A stretch of 64,000 nt of DNA from Sycobia sp. Sy_11 (Eukaryota > Arthropoda > Insecta > Hymenoptera > Epichrysomallidae). The notes below the pieces were generated by a model. The model did not search any database. It was not told the DNA's origin and saw nothing but the letters and a program-made list of their open reading frames with translations. The DNA is taken from assembly GCA_018907035.1 (NCBI GenBank), contig JACCIC010000053.1:675501-739500 (forward strand), written 5' to 3'. Made by a program: the position numbers and the translations under genes. This document shows, piece after piece, positions 62,939 to 64,000 of the stretch (its first letter is position 1; each line of letters opens with the position of its first letter).

Positions 62939-63789
62939 ATAGGAATAGCTTGATCTTGGGGTAATAATTTTCATTAAGCAATGCGGTATATTAGGTGTAA
63001 TTATTTCGTTCCTCCTAGGTTTATACAATGTCGCGGCATTATAGGCGTACATTGCAACATTTCAGATGTAAATGCAAGCTACTAGAAGTGCGTTCCATAG
63101 ACAGGTATATACGTATAATTTATTTATCTACATTAAACGTCTCTCGCGCAATTTCTGCGCAACAGACGTATAATTTGCACGATTGACGACGGCAATGTGT
63201 AAAAATAAAACATCTATCGATGACCTGCGGGTGTGTAAAGATTTCGCGATACGAGTCACGTTGTCGGCTCAATAATCGGAACGGGTCCAAGTCGAGAACG
63301 AGAAACTAAAAGAACAGGAAGAGAGACGCCGATATAAGGGCCGATTTTTCCGGATAATAAATATAATACATTTTCATACGGATGCCCGAGGAACGATCGC
63401 GGAATATCACATGGTTTGCGCGCGAACGCCCGCCAAGGAAACCAGTCAGATCCGAATCCTAATCGGTCTCGATCAATCGTGGAAAGATCCGAGTACAACT
63501 GGCCGATCTCCGAACGGACTCTCGGATTTTTCAATCGTGCGAAGAAGATGCGCGGGATACCCTCGAGTTTTTTTTTTTTTTCCACGCGCGGCTCATTCTC
63601 ACGCGTCATTTACATGTATCTCTAGAATAATGCATGAAAAGAGACAAGTCTATATTACATATGTTATATTTGTGATTTAGCATTGTTGTATTAAACCGGG
63701 CAAGGGGAGGTCAAAATAAATATATAGACGTATATAGACGGGTGCGGCAGGGTGAGCAGTTATAATATCGATCGCAAAGAATAGCCAAG

Positions 63790-63843
<54 letters not shown>

Positions 63844-63944
63844 ATAAGCATTGTTAACGACCAGAGCAATAACGTTGCGCGGTCCTGGTAATATACTTTT
63901 ACAATCCTTGCAAGTTCGATCGCTCCATTTTTAAAAGGTGCCAC

Positions 63945-63996
<52 letters not shown>

Positions 63997-64000
63997 GCTA
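62938..64000. other. Noncoding right end of the window with two (TA)n tracts
   Basis: No gene is supported. (TA)n occupies 63791-63841 and 63948-63992. A moderately CpG-rich stretch (about 63230-63600) has open frames on both strands without recognisable homology. Confidence 0.5.

Noticed and set aside
1..64000. CRISPR arrays, tRNA and rRNA genes
   Set aside because: Looked for by eye; no tRNA A/B-box cloverleaf, rRNA segment or spaced-repeat array was found, and the window is clearly metazoan.

Overview
This 64 kb window is AT-rich eukaryotic DNA full of (TA)n, (CA/GT)n and (GA/CT)n microsatellites, with small introns, canonical GT-AG splice sites and a few CpG-rich islands. The gene set (TTC7, heat shock factor, PPP1R42-like LRR protein, the septate-junction protein coracle) marks it as an insect. 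Hymenoptera is my best guess from base composition and intron style, but the window does not prove it.

Layout. (1) 53-3828, + strand: a complete 13-exon TTC7 gene (848 residues), scaffold of the plasma-membrane PI4-kinase complex. (2) 4202-7035: a decayed piggyBac-type transposon lying between two copies of a 95-bp host sequence. The transposase is broken by frameshifts, stops and an internal deletion, and the left terminal repeat is not recognisable. (3) 11100-24882, - strand: the heat shock factor gene Hsf, 11 coding exons (698 residues) plus a downstream exon. If the last canonical coding exon is skipped, that exon gives an in-frame tail with a predicted membrane anchor. A CpG-rich block sits in the intron before the last canonical exon. 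(4) 30070-31606, + strand: six-exon PPP1R42 (LRRC67) orthologue, 356 residues. (5) 33920-56142, - strand: coracle (protein 4.1), 16 coding exons, 2101 residues when all are used, with noncoding first exons probably further right. Its FERM and C-terminal domains are conventional. The centre is not: one 3.7-kb exon encodes 36 uninterrupted repeats of exactly 25 residues, and an 85-residue exon is tandemly duplicated with a third truncated copy. (6) 56.2-64 kb: 5' flank or first introns of coracle, with CpG-rich patches and dense microsatellites.

Most striking findings. Two hammerhead ribozyme sequences lie in coracle introns, on the strand opposite to coracle. Copy A (48889-48957) has every core nucleotide, three perfect stems and an 8-nt loop-loop complementarity. 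Copy B (50304-50372) keeps the fold but has lost the catalytic G12. They sit in a ~320-bp repeat tangled with inverted pieces of a coracle exon. Second is the possible membrane-tethered Hsf isoform, and third the coracle 25-residue repeat array.

All exon structures were assembled by hand from reading frame, splice consensus and phase. The total of each main gene is a whole number of codons, which supports them.
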